Below, piece by piece: positions 33,983 through 43,861 of a DNA stretch of 64,000 nucleotides (position 1 is its first letter; each line of letters opens with the position of its first letter). Both the position numbers and the translations under genes were made by a program. A model generated the notes under the pieces. The model was given only the letters and a program-made list of their open reading frames with translations, did not search any database and was not told where the DNA came from. This DNA is from Candidatus Omnitrophota bacterium. Lineage in GTDB: Bacteria > Omnitrophota > Omnitrophia > Omnitrophales > Aquincolibacteriaceae. The stretch covers positions 16,177 to 80,176 of the forward strand of contig JACPXK010000068.1 of the NCBI GenBank assembly GCA_016196565.1. The letters are read 5' to 3'.

Positions 33983-35551
33983 ATGGAAGAAAGAAAAAAC
34001 GGAAAAGTTTATCTTGTCGGTGCCGGACCGGGCGATGCGGGACTTCTCACGATGCGGGGGGCCGTGCTTCTTGCCAAGGCCGATATTGTAGTTTATGACC
34101 GGCTGGTCAATCCCGAAATTCTGGCCTTTGCCTCCCGCGCCGAAAAAATTTATGTAGGGAAAAGCAGCCGCGGAGAAGAGGAAAGCGAAAAAATGAGCAA
34201 TTTGAGGCAGATGGAACTGAGCCGCTTGCTGGTCCATTTTGCCAAAGAGGGGAAAACCGTCATTCGCTTAAAAGGCGGGGACCCTTTTGTTTTCGGCCGA
34301 GGAGGAGAAGAGGCCGGCTATTTAAAACAACATGGCATTGATTTTGAAATTGTGCCGGGAGTAAGTGCCGGCTACGCCGTCCCGGCTTACGCCGGCATTC
34401 CCGTGACGGACCGGCGTTTGGCGTCTTCCGTGATTTTTGCCACAGCGCATGAAGATCCGACCAAAAAAACATCTTCCGTGGATTGGAAAAAAATGGCTTC
34501 GTTCGAAGGCACTCTTGTGGCTTTCATGGGCGTTAAAAAACTGGCCTCGGTCGTGAAATCCTTAATGCAAGGCGGAAAACCTCCTACGGCTCAGGCTTCT
34601 GTGATCGAATGGGGAACGCTTCCCAAACAGCGGGTGGTGGAAGCTGATCTTGCCCACATCGTTCAAAAGGTAAAGGCGCAAAAGATTAAATCTCCGGCCG
34701 TGATGGTGCTCGGTGAAGTCAACCGGTACCGGAAAAAAATTGCCTGGTTTCATCGCAGTAAAAATTTCATCCATGCCAAACCTCTTTTTGGGAAAACGGT
34801 TCTTATCACGAGGGCACGTGCCCAGGCAAGCGGGCTTAGGCAGGTTCTTGAAACCGAAGGCGCGCGTGTCGTGGAATTTCCCACGATACGCATTGAGCCT
34901 CCGAAAAGCTGGGAAGCCTTGGATCAGGCGGTTAAAAATATTCAAGGTTTTGACTGGATTATTTTCACGAGCATTCACGGCGTCGCTTCTTTTTTTAACC
35001 GGCTGGAAGAAAGAAAAAAAGATGCCCGTGATTTATCCCATTTAAAAATCGCGGCGATCGGGGAAGCAACCGCCCGTGCGCTTCGGGCAAAAAGTATTTA
35101 CCCCGATCTTATCCCGCAAAAATTTACCTCTGAGGTGTTGGTTGAAGAATTGAGAAGACAAAACGAAATTTCGGGCCGCCGCTTCCTTCTTCCCCGCACC
35201 GATATTGCGCCAGAGTTTTTAAAACGGGAACTCCAAAAATGGGGTGGATTTGTCACGGAGGCAATCGCCTACCGCACGCTTCCGGCTCAGGGCAAAAGCG
35301 AAAAACTGGAACGCATCATGAAAAATCACAAAATCGATTATATTACGTTCACCAGTTCTTCGACGGTGAAGAATTTCTTTGAAGCGATGGACCGGGCCAA
35401 ACGAAAAGTCTTGATCAAGAGCCGTTTGATTTCAATCGGTCCGGTGACCACTAAAACCTTGATGGATTTCGGGCTAAAACCTTTTCGTGAAGCCCAGGAA
35501 CAAACCCTTACCGGCCTTGTGGAGGCTATGACCTGTGAAAAAAATCCGTGA
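33983..35551 (+). CDS. Fused uroporphyrinogen-III C-methyltransferase / uroporphyrinogen-III synthase
   Basis: 522 aa. Residues 1 to about 250 are the SAM-dependent methyltransferase (CobA/SUMT): VYLVGAGPGDAGLLTMRG, RLKGGDPFVFGRGGEE, VPGVSAGYAVPAYAGIPVTDR. Residues about 265-522 are HemD: VLITRARAQASGLRQVLE, DWIIFTSIHGVASFF, ITFTSSSTVKNFF. The fusion closes hydroxymethylbilane to uroporphyrinogen III and can divert it to precorrin-2 for sirohaem or B12. CobA-HemD fusions are known in several phyla. It overlaps hemB by 17 bp. Confidence 0.96.
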   Translation: MEERKNGKVYLVGAGPGDAGLLTMRGAVLLAKADIVVYDRLVNPEILAFASRAEKIYVGKSSRGEEESEKMSNLRQMELSRLLVHFAKEGKTVIRLKGGDPFVFGRGGEEAGYLKQHGIDFEIVPGVSAGYAVPAYAGIPVTDRRLASSVIFATAHEDPTKKTSSVDWKKMASFEGTLVAFMGVKKLASVVKSLMQGGKPPTAQASVIEWGTLPKQRVVEADLAHIVQKVKAQKIKSPAVMVLGEVNRYRKKIAWFHRSKNFIHAKPLFGKTVLITRARAQASGLRQVLETEGARVVEFPTIRIEPPKSWEALDQAVKNIQGFDWIIFTSIHGVASFFNRLEERKKDARDLSHLKIAAIGEATARALRAKSIYPDLIPQKFTSEVLVEELRRQNEISGRRFLLPRTDIAPEFLKRELQKWGGFVTEAIAYRTLPAQGKSEKLERIMKNHKIDYITFTSSSTVKNFFEAMDRAKRKVLIKSRLISIGPVTTKTLMDFGLKPFREAQEQTLTGLVEAMTCEKNP

Positions 35552-36560
35552 AGCTTATCCCGCGACCCGTTTGAGGCGTCTGCGTGCAAGCGAAGGTTTG
35601 AGGCGTCTTGTGCGGGAAACCCGTATTTCTTTGGATCAATTGATCATGCCCTATTTTGTGAGAGAGGGAAGCCGGGTCAAAGAGCCGGTAGATGCCATGC
35701 CGGGGATTTCGCGGTTTTCTATCGATACCCTGCTTGGGGAACTCGAAGAGTTAATCGAAGCCGGCATTCAGTCCGTTCTTCTTTTCGCAGTTCCGGAAAT
35801 CAAGGATGAAAAAGCGACTCAGGCCATTTCCCGGGAAGGAATTATTCCGCGCGCGATCCGCGCCATTAAAAAAGAATTTCCTGATTTGCTGGTGATTACC
35901 GATGTCTGTCTTTGCGCTTACACTAGCCATGGCCATTGCGGTGTTCTGAATGCAAAAGGTGAAATCGAAAATGACGCCTCCTTACCGCTTCTTGCCGAAA
36001 TGGCGCTCGCCCATGCCGAAGCCGGGGCCGATATGATTGCCCCGAGCGACATGATGGACGGACGGATTGCGGCCATTCGAACCGCCCTTGACGGCAAAAA
36101 GTTTCAGAATATTCCGATTATGAGTTATGCCGCAAAATATGCCTCTGCTTTTTACGGGCCCTTTCGGGAAGCCGCTCACAGCGCTCCGGCTCATGGTGAC
36201 AGAAAAAGTTATCAAATGAATCCCGCCAATTTCAAAGAAGCTATGCGCGAAATCGCGCTTGATCTCGAAGAAGGCGCCGATATTGTGATGGTCAAACCGG
36301 CGCTGGCCTATCTCGACGTGATTCGTGAAGCTTCCCAGAGATTTGACGTGCCGGTGGCCGCTTATTCGGTCAGCGGCGAATATTCCATGATCAAAGCCGC
36401 CAGTGAAAAAGGAATGGTGGATGAAAAAAATATGGTGATGGAAACACTTACTTCCATGGCCCGTGCGGGTGCCGGTATTTTTCTCACCTATTACGCCAAG
36501 CAGATTGGCCTCTGGAATAAAGAGTCTCGTGTTGAGTTTATAAAAGAGAGCATCCGCTAG
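35535..36560 (+). CDS. hemB: Delta-aminolevulinic acid dehydratase (porphobilinogen synthase)
   Basis: 341 aa from a GTG inside the end of cobA/hemD. The Cys-rich DVCLCAYTSHGHCG marks the zinc-dependent type. The two active-site lysines lie in MSYAAKYASAFYGPFREA and MVKPALAYLD. It condenses two aminolevulinates into porphobilinogen. Last gene of the haem run; no hemE or later genes follow in the window. Confidence 0.97.
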   Translation: MKKIREAYPATRLRRLRASEGLRRLVRETRISLDQLIMPYFVREGSRVKEPVDAMPGISRFSIDTLLGELEELIEAGIQSVLLFAVPEIKDEKATQAISREGIIPRAIRAIKKEFPDLLVITDVCLCAYTSHGHCGVLNAKGEIENDASLPLLAEMALAHAEAGADMIAPSDMMDGRIAAIRTALDGKKFQNIPIMSYAAKYASAFYGPFREAAHSAPAHGDRKSYQMNPANFKEAMREIALDLEEGADIVMVKPALAYLDVIREASQRFDVPVAAYSVSGEYSMIKAASEKGMVDEKNMVMETLTSMARAGAGIFLTYYAKQIGLWNKESRVEFIKESIR

Positions 36561-36671
36561 CATTTTTTATCAATCCTCTTCATGAATCCCGGCGGATCAT
36601 TTTCAGCGTTTAAAAAATCGGGAATTTGTGCTATTTTTCCCACTCATTCAGCTTTCTCCTAACCCAAAACT

Positions 36672-39600
36672 ATGAAATCATTTAAACAATCCCGCAGATT
36701 ATTTTGTCTTCTTGTCCTTACCTTTTTTATTTCCAACTCACTTTTTCCTTTTTCCGGCTACAGCGCTGAGAATGTCGAGCTTGCTTTTGCAGGCAATCGT
36801 TTTGTCTCATCCATTCAAATCCCTGCCGAACTGGGCGAAATCTCGGAAATCGCTAAGTCCCCACGGCCGGGCCCGGTCATCATTCATCTTCAAACCGCTC
36901 ACGGGCATTTTGAGGCCCAAAAAAATATCGAAGCGATTCTCAAATTTTTGGAAAAAAATTACGGCATTCGTCATCTTTATTTAGAAGGGGCCTCGGCAAA
37001 ACTCAAGCCTGAACTTTTCCGTTTTTTCCCCGAAGAGCCCGCGCTTAGTCACAGTCTTATCGAATCCCTTGTCAAAGAAGGGGAATTAACCGGGGCGGAG
37101 GCCTTTCTCATTCGCTCAAGCCAAATTGCCCGTGGACAGGGAGTAGAAAATCTTCAGGCTTTTCTTCGAAACCGTAAGGTTTTCGAGGAAGTCCTTGGGC
37201 AAAAGAAAATGGCCGGACGCTTTTTGGACGCCTTCCAAAAGGAATGGAAAAAAACCGCCACCCGGCTTCTTTCGCCGGACTTGAAACAGTTTCTGAGGCG
37301 ATTCGATGCCTATGAGTCCGGCCTTCTTTCTTATCCGGATTGGATTTTGGATTTAAGCAAAATGGCCCAGGCACGGCTCGATCTTGATTTGGAAGATGTC
37401 GGCCGCCAAATTCAGTGGCCTTATCTTGTGCGCTATTTCCGGCTTCAAAAATCCGCCGCTTCACTTGATCTTTCAAAAATCGAAATTGAGAAAGCTGTTT
37501 TTTTAAAGGCCTTGGAATCGTTTCAGGTTGCTCCCGTTTTGAGGGAAGAAATCCGGGCCGCGCTTGAAGAAAAAACACCTTCGGCCCAAAACGAAAATCC
37601 ATTTTCAAAAACCCGCCTTCTTTTTGAACATCTGATGGACGGGCTTCCCGCGGATTTTACCTTTCAACCCTATCCCAACCTGGCCCTTTGGATTGAAAAA
37701 ATAATTTTGCTGGAGGAAATGTCCAGCAAAGGCCTTTATGAGGAAATGAACAGGCTTAAGGACGAGGTTTTTTCGGTACTTGCCAAGACCGAAGCCGAGA
37801 AAAAAATGCTACGCCTTTATGAAAACGGGATTTTACTTAAAAAACTTTTTTCTCTGGAATGGACGCGTGAAGATTATGAGTTTTACGCGGCCCGCAAAAA
37901 AGTCCAAAGTCCTTCCGAGATGTTCCAGGTTTTGAATGCCCGGTGGCCGGATTTAAAACAAGCGGGCCGCCTTTTCCGTCAAAGTCTTTATTTTTATCAA
38001 GGCGCGTTCCGGCGCGAGCATTGGCTTTTTCAGAATTCCGCGCGCCAGATGCGGGCCGCCAAAATTAAAAAAGCGGTTTTGGTGACCGGAGGATTTCACG
38101 CGGAGGGTTTGCGCGGCGAAATGTTAAAAGCCGGTTTTTCTTATGTGGGAATACGGCCGCGCATGACGGAAATTGATTCTAAAGACCGTCAAACTTATCT
38201 TCGTGCCGCGCTTGGAACAAGTCCCGTCTCAAAATCCAAAATCGAAATTTTTCTAAGGACCGCCGCGAATTTTTTCCGGCAGTCTCCGCGCCTTGCTTCC
38301 CATGCCAGGAATATTTTTCTAAGCACGGGGAAATTCGTCATTGAGGATTATGCCCGGCAACAGGGTTTTCCCGAGAATAAAAGGCGCGGTCTTTTTCTTG
38401 ATTTTCAAAGCAAAATCGATGCGCTTTTTGCCGGCCGTTCCGAGCTCCGTTCTTCCAAAGCGGTCTTTATTCAGGCTTCTTTCGAACAATTTTTAACGCT
38501 TATGCAATCGGTTCTTCCGGCAAGGTTTTCTCCCTATGTGCTTCGATATCCCGGCCGCACGGAGATTTATTCAGACATTGTCGTAGACCGATTCCTTTCG
38601 CCAAGCCGCTTTCGTCAATGGGTGGAGAAAAATTCCCGTAAGATCAGCCTGAAAGAAGCCATAGGTAAACTTGTGGATAAGAAAAAGAACCGCAAACAAA
38701 TACTGGTCCCGCTTGTCCCTGATAAAGTCGCCCTCGTCGAACGGGAAGATTTTTTAAATCTTGTTTTTCAATCAAAAATCCAAATTCATATGGCCCATTG
38801 GGTTTATGAGTTTAAAAAAGACGGCAGAGTGACCGCACGGGGAAAAAAAGAGAGGGAGATGGCCGTTGAAGACCCCCATTTGAAGGATTTTCTTACGGAG
38901 CAATTGATTTTTTTAGCTTCGTCCATTCTAGTGACCGAGTTGTCGCCATGGGAATTTTTGCCGGAAAACAAATTTCGCATGACTTTTGATTATATGATTT
39001 CCAGTGACCGTATTTTTCAAGAAAATCCGAATAAGGGAAACGACGTTTTTGCCCGCTGGATTTTAAAACGCCGAACGGGGCATGTCGGATTTTATGATCA
39101 GGAACTTCTTGGAAAGATAGCGCAAGCGGCGCGAATGGAACCGGAAGAAATTGAACGTTTTTTGAAATTGAATCATGAAGCAGTGCATAGGGCCGGCCGC
39201 TGGGCCCTAGCCTATGCCGCGCAAATGCTTTCCAATCCCCAAAGACCCGTTCTCGCGCTGGCCACTGAAGGTAAATTAAAATCGGACCGTTCCATCCTCC
39301 TGCGTGAAAAGCCTGAATCGAAACCTTCCTCAGATCCCTTGATGCAATTCATGCATGAATTAGGAGAGGGATATTTGATCGTGCCTTCTGATATTGGGAC
39401 CGCAATTGTCGGAGCGATGGAAGGAGTTGGCGGGTCAAAATTCCACATCACCCTTGCTGATTACCGGCGGTTTTTGACGCAACTTTATGTTCTTGTTTCT
39501 GCTTTCAGAATCAAAGGAAAAAAAGGCGTGCCCGATTATTTCGATTTTTTTGATATCACCAAAAATCCTCCTGAGAAGGTCATACCGGGAATGGAAGCTT

Positions 39601-41711
39601 TACTTAAAAGAAATCATTTTTTTCTCCCTGAGGAGGATTTCTTTGCTTCACCAAGACGGGCCCGGGACTGGATGGCGGCTTCCGCCGTTTCTTCCGCTTT
39701 TAATCAAATGAGTGATCCATCGAAGCAGCGGTTTTTAAGAGTCCGAAATTTAGTTCTAGAAAAGAGCCCTGAGATTGTCCCTTTGCTTACCGCCAAAGGT
39801 CTTCTGTTTGAAAAATCCGAAGCAGCAGAAGAGATTGCCGATTTGTGGCAGTTATTGCTTGTCCCTGCAGGGATCGCGGTAAATCAAATAAAGGACAGGC
39901 ATCAAGCCATGGACAAAATTCTTTTTGGCGACGGTAAAAAGGACAAAGGTGTTGTCAATCAATCCCCCGAGGCAGTCACTATCTTTGAGTTTTTCTTCAA
40001 TGAATTCGTCCCGATTTTTTTTAAAAAGTACGAAGCTTTGACGGATCGTTTTCTCGAAATTTATAAGGATCGTCCCCACATCACCCGGTGGAAAAGAGAG
40101 TTTGAAGCAACAAAAAGGGTTGCCGGGCAATGGGCAAAGCAGCATCAGCGCTCCGAAATGCGCGCGGATGATAATATGCTGCCTTCTGTCTCAAATCCAA
40201 ATGCGTTGGTCACGGGACGCCCTGGCAAGGACATGGAACTTTTAACGGATAAGGAAAAAGAGGAGATAGCAAAGCTTAAACGCCGTGCGGTGCTTGGGAG
40301 CCTGGTGACCTTAGCTTCAGGGTTCTTATTGGGAGTTGCGGCCAGTTTGATGCCTTCCGAAGAAAATAAAAAAGAAATCGCAAAACCCGTCGTCCTCAAA
40401 GATTGGCGGGAAGTCTGGAGACAAAAGGGTTTGAATATTGAATGGATCGATAATCCCAAGCGGCGTTTTTTCGAGGACCCGGAAATCGCCGATTGGTTTG
40501 ACCGCGCTTTCAAAGAAGCCATGATCAAAAGCAGCCGCGGGAGGGTTCAGTTTTTGCGCCAGGTGCAGGCCGAAGTCTGGACCCCTTTGAATGGGGAAAA
40601 AACCGTGTTATTCCGTTTTGAGTCGGAGGCGCCGGACCTATTCGGTGAGACGATTCCGAATGCGGTAGTCCGTCTGGGGCCCTCCAAACAAGACGATCTT
40701 CAAAACGTTCTTTGGCGGGCCATTACCGGTAAATGGTATGAACAGGAAAGGCGTTTTACGTTTGCTTTTAAAACTTTCTTTCAGGTCCTTGGAGTTGGAC
40801 TTGGGATAGCGGCCCCTATCGTTTATTTTTTTACGATTCGCCGCGGGGACATCCCTCGAGTCCGCACTTTTGTGCCTAAAACTCTAGACGATGAAACAAA
40901 TGCCGCTGCAGCCGGTTCCCCCAAAAATCCTCCCCGTTCAGAACTTCGGCGCATACCCTCAAGTTCTCCGACAAAAATTGCCCGCGGCATTAAGGCATCG
41001 TTCGGACGGCTGTCGGCAGGGCATCTTGAAAAGGCGTCGGTGCCGGAACCTTTAAAAGAATTTATTCGAATCAACGAAGGCCTTGGAGGCGGAAGTTTTC
41101 AGGCCGTAAAAAAAGTCATTCGGGAATTGACCGGCGGAATTATTTCGATGGCTTCTTATGCCGTAAAAATTTATTCCTTTTTGGCCGTGCAATCAGAAAC
41201 TTATTCCGAAAAGGTCAAATCCATCATTGCCCGCGCTCTGGCTATTTTGGGGATCAATACAAAAATTTCTTATGCCTATGTGCTTGGCGCGCGTTTTGCC
41301 ATTGATGATGAAGGCATTGTTTCTATGCGTACGGTTTTTGGCGACAGCCCGGCTGTGGTCATGATTGCCAAGGGAGGAAAGCACGAAAAAAGAGACAGGC
41401 GAATTGTGGAACAATTCAATCGGGAACTTGAAACCCTGGGGCGGCCGGCCATCGATCTAGCGGAAAATTGGGAGGAAGCCAAAAGAAAACTCAATCAAGC
41501 CATCCTGTCACGTCAAAAAGGCCCTTTCGTTTTTCATGAAATAGTCAATCAGGATGACCGCTCCTTGGCCGGACGTTTAAAAAAAGAAATCCCTGTGCTT
41601 ACGCGTATTTTGCCGGGTATGCACCAACGATTTTTTAATGTCGTCAGTCCCATCGCGGAAGGTTTAATGGCCAAATTCCGGGCCATTTCAGAGACCGTTA
41701 CGTCCGCCTAA
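36672..41711 (+). CDS. Giant exported protein with repeated RSE(L/M)R motif
   Basis: 1679 aa with a signal peptide (about 1-31). Residues 60-530 form a block with IIHLQTAHGHFEAQKNIEAI near the start and VLVTGGFHAEGLRGEML near its end. This paired TAH/GxxH layout recalls the Tiki/TraB/ChaN fold, and such blocks occur in giant Omnitrophota proteins. The pentapeptide RSELR/RSEMR/RSELR occurs at 589, 1160 and 1422, dividing the protein into parts of about 590, 570, 260 and 255 residues. Two membrane helices lie in the third part (about 1205-1226 and 1371-1391). No enzyme function can be assigned. The gene has no operon partner. Confidence 0.9.
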   Translation: MKSFKQSRRLFCLLVLTFFISNSLFPFSGYSAENVELAFAGNRFVSSIQIPAELGEISEIAKSPRPGPVIIHLQTAHGHFEAQKNIEAILKFLEKNYGIRHLYLEGASAKLKPELFRFFPEEPALSHSLIESLVKEGELTGAEAFLIRSSQIARGQGVENLQAFLRNRKVFEEVLGQKKMAGRFLDAFQKEWKKTATRLLSPDLKQFLRRFDAYESGLLSYPDWILDLSKMAQARLDLDLEDVGRQIQWPYLVRYFRLQKSAASLDLSKIEIEKAVFLKALESFQVAPVLREEIRAALEEKTPSAQNENPFSKTRLLFEHLMDGLPADFTFQPYPNLALWIEKIILLEEMSSKGLYEEMNRLKDEVFSVLAKTEAEKKMLRLYENGILLKKLFSLEWTREDYEFYAARKKVQSPSEMFQVLNARWPDLKQAGRLFRQSLYFYQGAFRREHWLFQNSARQMRAAKIKKAVLVTGGFHAEGLRGEMLKAGFSYVGIRPRMTEIDSKDRQTYLRAALGTSPVSKSKIEIFLRTAANFFRQSPRLASHARNIFLSTGKFVIEDYARQQGFPENKRRGLFLDFQSKIDALFAGRSELRSSKAVFIQASFEQFLTLMQSVLPARFSPYVLRYPGRTEIYSDIVVDRFLSPSRFRQWVEKNSRKISLKEAIGKLVDKKKNRKQILVPLVPDKVALVEREDFLNLVFQSKIQIHMAHWVYEFKKDGRVTARGKKEREMAVEDPHLKDFLTEQLIFLASSILVTELSPWEFLPENKFRMTFDYMISSDRIFQENPNKGNDVFARWILKRRTGHVGFYDQELLGKIAQAARMEPEEIERFLKLNHEAVHRAGRWALAYAAQMLSNPQRPVLALATEGKLKSDRSILLREKPESKPSSDPLMQFMHELGEGYLIVPSDIGTAIVGAMEGVGGSKFHITLADYRRFLTQLYVLVSAFRIKGKKGVPDYFDFFDITKNPPEKVIPGMEALLKRNHFFLPEEDFFASPRRARDWMAASAVSSAFNQMSDPSKQRFLRVRNLVLEKSPEIVPLLTAKGLLFEKSEAAEEIADLWQLLLVPAGIAVNQIKDRHQAMDKILFGDGKKDKGVVNQSPEAVTIFEFFFNEFVPIFFKKYEALTDRFLEIYKDRPHITRWKREFEATKRVAGQWAKQHQRSEMRADDNMLPSVSNPNALVTGRPGKDMELLTDKEKEEIAKLKRRAVLGSLVTLASGFLLGVAASLMPSEENKKEIAKPVVLKDWREVWRQKGLNIEWIDNPKRRFFEDPEIADWFDRAFKEAMIKSSRGRVQFLRQVQAEVWTPLNGEKTVLFRFESEAPDLFGETIPNAVVRLGPSKQDDLQNVLWRAITGKWYEQERRFTFAFKTFFQVLGVGLGIAAPIVYFFTIRRGDIPRVRTFVPKTLDDETNAAAAGSPKNPPRSELRRIPSSSPTKIARGIKASFGRLSAGHLEKASVPEPLKEFIRINEGLGGGSFQAVKKVIRELTGGIISMASYAVKIYSFLAVQSETYSEKVKSIIARALAILGINTKISYAYVLGARFAIDDEGIVSMRTVFGDSPAVVMIAKGGKHEKRDRRIVEQFNRELETLGRPAIDLAENWEEAKRKLNQAILSRQKGPFVFHEIVNQDDRSLAGRLKKEIPVLTRILPGMHQRFFNVVSPIAEGLMAKFRAISETVTSA

Positions 41712-41712
41712 T

Positions 41713-41733
41713 CTCGAACCCCTCGAGTTTTTT
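41713..41733 (+). terminator. Short terminator-like hairpin after the giant gene
   Basis: CTCGA, a five-base loop and TCGAG are followed by six T, two bases after the stop codon. The stem is only five pairs, so termination may be partial. Confidence 0.45.
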
Positions 41734-41782
41734 AGTCTAACCCTTTTAAAATTGATGGGTTATGACTATTTCCACCCCTGGT

Positions 41783-41811
41783 TTGAAAAGCCCCAGCGGC
41801 ACGGCTATACT
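41783..41811 (+). promoter_or_regulatory. Sigma70-type promoter for the GGDEF/HD-GYP gene
   Basis: TTGAAA (41783-41788), a 17-bp spacer and TATACT (41806-41811) lie 65 bp before the ATG. A small CTCTAAATAGAG palindrome covers the expected transcription start. Confidence 0.65.
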
Positions 41812-41876
41812 CTAAATAGAGTTTTTATCGAAACATACGGCATAACGTAGCGTGGCCAGACTAAAGGGGGACATGC

Positions 41877-43559
41877 ATGTCGGTTCGAGGTGAGAAAAAT
41901 TTTTCTGTCCTGTTGGTGGAAAATGATTTGGAAGTTCTCTCCCGGCTCCGGCAAGGTTTCGAAAAGGACAAAAGCTCAATTTCGTGTTTTGATCATGCCC
42001 TTGATCTTGAAGATGCCTTCCGAAAATTAATCGAAAATTCTTACGATCTTCTTCTCGTCGAATCAGAACTCAAAGGACGTTCCGGGCTCGAACTTCTGGA
42101 TCAACTGAATCAAAATCATTTACGTCTTCCTTTTGTCTTAATGACTCCGGTTCATGATGATCAGCTGGTTCGGGAGGCCATGCGTCAGGGCGTGGCCGAT
42201 GTGATTGTCAGAAACGGTGACGATTTCGAGGATTTGGCCTGCCAGTTGAAACGTTCCTACGAAAAATTTCAAAAAAATTTACAACAGCAAACTTTTCCGC
42301 CCAAACCCAAGAGAGAAAAATCCCCAAAACTGGGAATCCGCGATGAACTGACGGGGCTTTACAGCCACAGCTATCTTCATGAGCGTATCGTGGATGAATT
42401 TTCCCGGGCCATTCGTTATCAATACCCGCTCTCATGCATTGTGATTGATATCGATCATTTTAAAACCTTCAACGAAAAAAGCGGATACCGGATCGGGGAC
42501 GATGTTCTGAAAGAATTTTCGCGCCACCTTTTTGATAATTGCCGGCTGAGCGACTTTGTGGCCCGTTACGGCGGCGAGGAATTTGCCATCATCCTGCCTC
42601 ATGTGGATTATCAGGGCGCGGCGCAACTCGCGTCACGTTTGCGGATATTTTTTACCGAACACATCTTTGAGGCGGGAATGGAAGAGGTTAATCTGACGAT
42701 TTCTATGGGTGTTTCTTCCTTCCCGGAAGATTCCATGCAAAATCGCTGCGAGCTGATGACTTATGCCAATCAGGCCCTCATGCGTTCCAAAGCGGGCGGC
42801 CGCAATCGCGTAACGCTCTATAAGGATATTATTCCGGTGATTGTGGACGGCATGCCGAGCCTTAAAATCAGCGAAGAAAAAATCGTTGATTTCCAGCGCC
42901 GCCTCTCCGAAATTTCGGATACCGCGCGGCGCGCTTATATCGACGCTTCCAAAGCCCTGATTATTGTTTTGGAAAGTAAAGACCGGTTTACGGCGGGGCA
43001 CGGGGCGAGCTGTGCCAAATACTCCATGCAAGTCGCGGAAGCCATGGGCATGGGGCTGGACGATGCCGAGGTGGTGGAACATGCGGCCCTTCTGCATGAT
43101 GTGGGAAAAATCTGCATTCCCGACAGCGTTCTTTTAAAACAGGGCAAACTGACTTTTGTGGAATATGAACTCATGAAACAGCATCCGTATTTGGGTTATA
43201 AAATGCTGAAGCCGATTAAATTTTTGCAGGAAGAAGCCGTGCTGGTTCTTCATCATCATGAATGGTTCAACGGGGAAGGCTATCCTTGCCGTTTGAAAGG
43301 AAATGAAATTCCGCTGGGGGCCCGTATCATTCAAGTCATCGATTCTTACGACACCATCCGCATCGCCGGCGGCCGTTATAAAAAAACCATGACGGTGGAG
43401 GACGCGGTCAATGAGCTCATTAATTGTTCGGGCACGCAATTTGATCCGGAAGTCGTGAAGGCCTTTATCGGCGTTCTCAAGGAACGCAAAGAGCTTAGCT
43501 CCGAGAATTATCAAAAAGACCGCCTCGAAAAAATCATCGAGCAAACCCACCTCGCTTAG
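41877..43559 (+). CDS. Receiver(D to E) - GGDEF - HD-GYP bifunctional c-di-GMP protein
   Basis: 560 aa. The receiver (1-140) has Glu62 where the phosphoacceptor Asp should be (YDLLLVESELKGRSG) and lacks the usual Lys-Pro, so it may be locked in one state. The GGDEF domain (about 155-320) has an intact active site (ARYGGEEFAII) with an RLSD inhibitory site five residues upstream. The HD-GYP domain (about 365-540) has HDVGK, LHHHEWFNGEGYP and DSYDTI, all needed for phosphodiesterase activity. AAAGGGGG precedes the ATG. It could both make and degrade c-di-GMP. Confidence 0.93.
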   Translation: MSVRGEKNFSVLLVENDLEVLSRLRQGFEKDKSSISCFDHALDLEDAFRKLIENSYDLLLVESELKGRSGLELLDQLNQNHLRLPFVLMTPVHDDQLVREAMRQGVADVIVRNGDDFEDLACQLKRSYEKFQKNLQQQTFPPKPKREKSPKLGIRDELTGLYSHSYLHERIVDEFSRAIRYQYPLSCIVIDIDHFKTFNEKSGYRIGDDVLKEFSRHLFDNCRLSDFVARYGGEEFAIILPHVDYQGAAQLASRLRIFFTEHIFEAGMEEVNLTISMGVSSFPEDSMQNRCELMTYANQALMRSKAGGRNRVTLYKDIIPVIVDGMPSLKISEEKIVDFQRRLSEISDTARRAYIDASKALIIVLESKDRFTAGHGASCAKYSMQVAEAMGMGLDDAEVVEHAALLHDVGKICIPDSVLLKQGKLTFVEYELMKQHPYLGYKMLKPIKFLQEEAVLVLHHHEWFNGEGYPCRLKGNEIPLGARIIQVIDSYDTIRIAGGRYKKTMTVEDAVNELINCSGTQFDPEVVKAFIGVLKERKELSSENYQKDRLEKIIEQTHLA

Positions 43560-43614
43560 GTACCCCGTTCGTACCCCTTCCAAAGGTGCAGGGTTCAAAA
43601 TTCCATTTTATTTT

Positions 43615-43758
43615 CGAGATCTTAATATTGTTCTCCGGGACCGTTCGGACCACAGATAAATGTCGGATTGAGTGGTCCTCACTGCGTGAAGCTTCCGGCG
43701 TTTTCATTCCATAGAAAACGCCGACTTCAAGCTCCCTACGAACAATATTAAGCTCTCG
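43615..43758. repeat. Intergenic three-way-junction palindromic element
   Basis: Outer arms of 19 bp (CGAGATCTTAATATTGTTC and a complement with one mismatch) enclose two hairpins: GGACCAC...GTGGTCC (43647-43653 with 43672-43678) and CGGCGTTTTC...GAAAACGCCG (43696-43705 with 43714-43723, perfect). No ORF is present. The three-helix layout is that of a mobile palindrome or structured RNA. Confidence 0.7.
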
Positions 43759-43861
43759 TAAATCATTACGAATTCTTCACCATTTTGCTCGCTGCCATTC
43801 TGCAATCTTTTAAAATATTTCTGTGAGTTGCCTTCGGAAAACTGAAATTGTCTTAAAATCA

